A stretch of DNA of 26,606 bases from Christensenella sp. UBA6880 (GTDB lineage Bacteria > Bacillota > Clostridia > Christensenellales > CAG-917): assembly GCA_002449145.1 (NCBI GenBank), contig DKCG01000042.1, positions 1 to 26,606 on the forward strand, read 5' to 3'. Numbering within the stretch: the stretch's first letter is position 1. Below are more notes on the stretch, generated by a model. That model had not been told where the DNA came from. It saw only the letters and a program-made list of their open reading frames with translations, and did no database searches. The DNA itself is not shown here.

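Noticed and set aside
1650..26606. CRISPR array or tandem DNA satellite as an explanation of the repetitiveness
   Set aside because: The repeats are degenerate at DNA level, vary in length, and make sense only as protein; no evenly spaced identical units exist.

Overview
This window is dominated by one giant gene. From the ATG at 1650 to the last base of the window (26606) a single plus-strand reading frame stays open: 8,319 codons, about 0.9 MDa of protein, with no stop inside the window. The product starts with a lipoprotein signal peptide (lipobox L-V-A-C, Cys25), so it is an exported, lipid-anchored surface protein. The only other gene I can support is a divergent minus-strand membrane acyltransferase of the DUF1624/HGSNAT type (90-1145). 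I see no tRNA, rRNA, CRISPR array, insertion sequence or phage gene.

The window suggests an uncultured monoderm Clostridia-like bacterium. The reasons are a G-rich Shine-Dalgarno sequence, textbook sigma-70/A promoters, a lipobox protein with a Pro/Thr/Asp-rich stalk, very few cysteines, and the clostridial style of the acyltransferase. This placement is inference, since no phylogenetic marker is present.

Layout. (1) 1-89: AT-rich end with a short hairpin after the acyltransferase stop. (2) 90-1145 (-): acyltransferase, apparently read from a leaderless transcript. (3) 1146-1649: divergent intergenic region. It holds a minus-strand promoter (TTGACA-17-TATATT), an A-tract-rich stretch, a perfect plus-strand promoter (TTGACA-17-TATAAT), a 5'-UTR hairpin and a GGAGGAG ribosome binding site. 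(4) 1650 to about 20,700: signal peptide, stalk, then a long array of degenerate repeats. Each repeat has one core motif, G-x-h-Y-h-D (h hydrophobic), an amphipathic helix-like Leu/Gly segment, and then a Ser/Thr/Ala/Asp-rich linker often containing T-A-A-D. I count 14 core-plus-linker units and one linkerless copy. Between cores lie long runs of alternating hydrophobic/polar residues, as in extended beta-sheet. Into these are spliced Tyr/Gly/Lys-rich modules ('DG-x-YV', 'eG-x-x-Y-x-K') that make unit length vary from about 190 to 570 residues. (5) About 20,700-21,240: transition with atypical codon use. (6) About 21,240-26,606: beta-sandwich-like repeats with a 'LP-x-x-h-x-V-x-h-x-x-G...V-x-W' pattern resembling bacterial Ig-like domains, continuing past the window edge.

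How it may work: a lipid-anchored, extremely long surface protein with a repetitive amphipathic beta body and an Ig-like distal tail. It could be an adhesin or stalk, or more speculatively a hydrophobic-groove protein that binds or conducts lipid. The neighbouring acyltransferase could modify surface glycans, but nothing in the sequence ties the two genes together beyond divergent placement.
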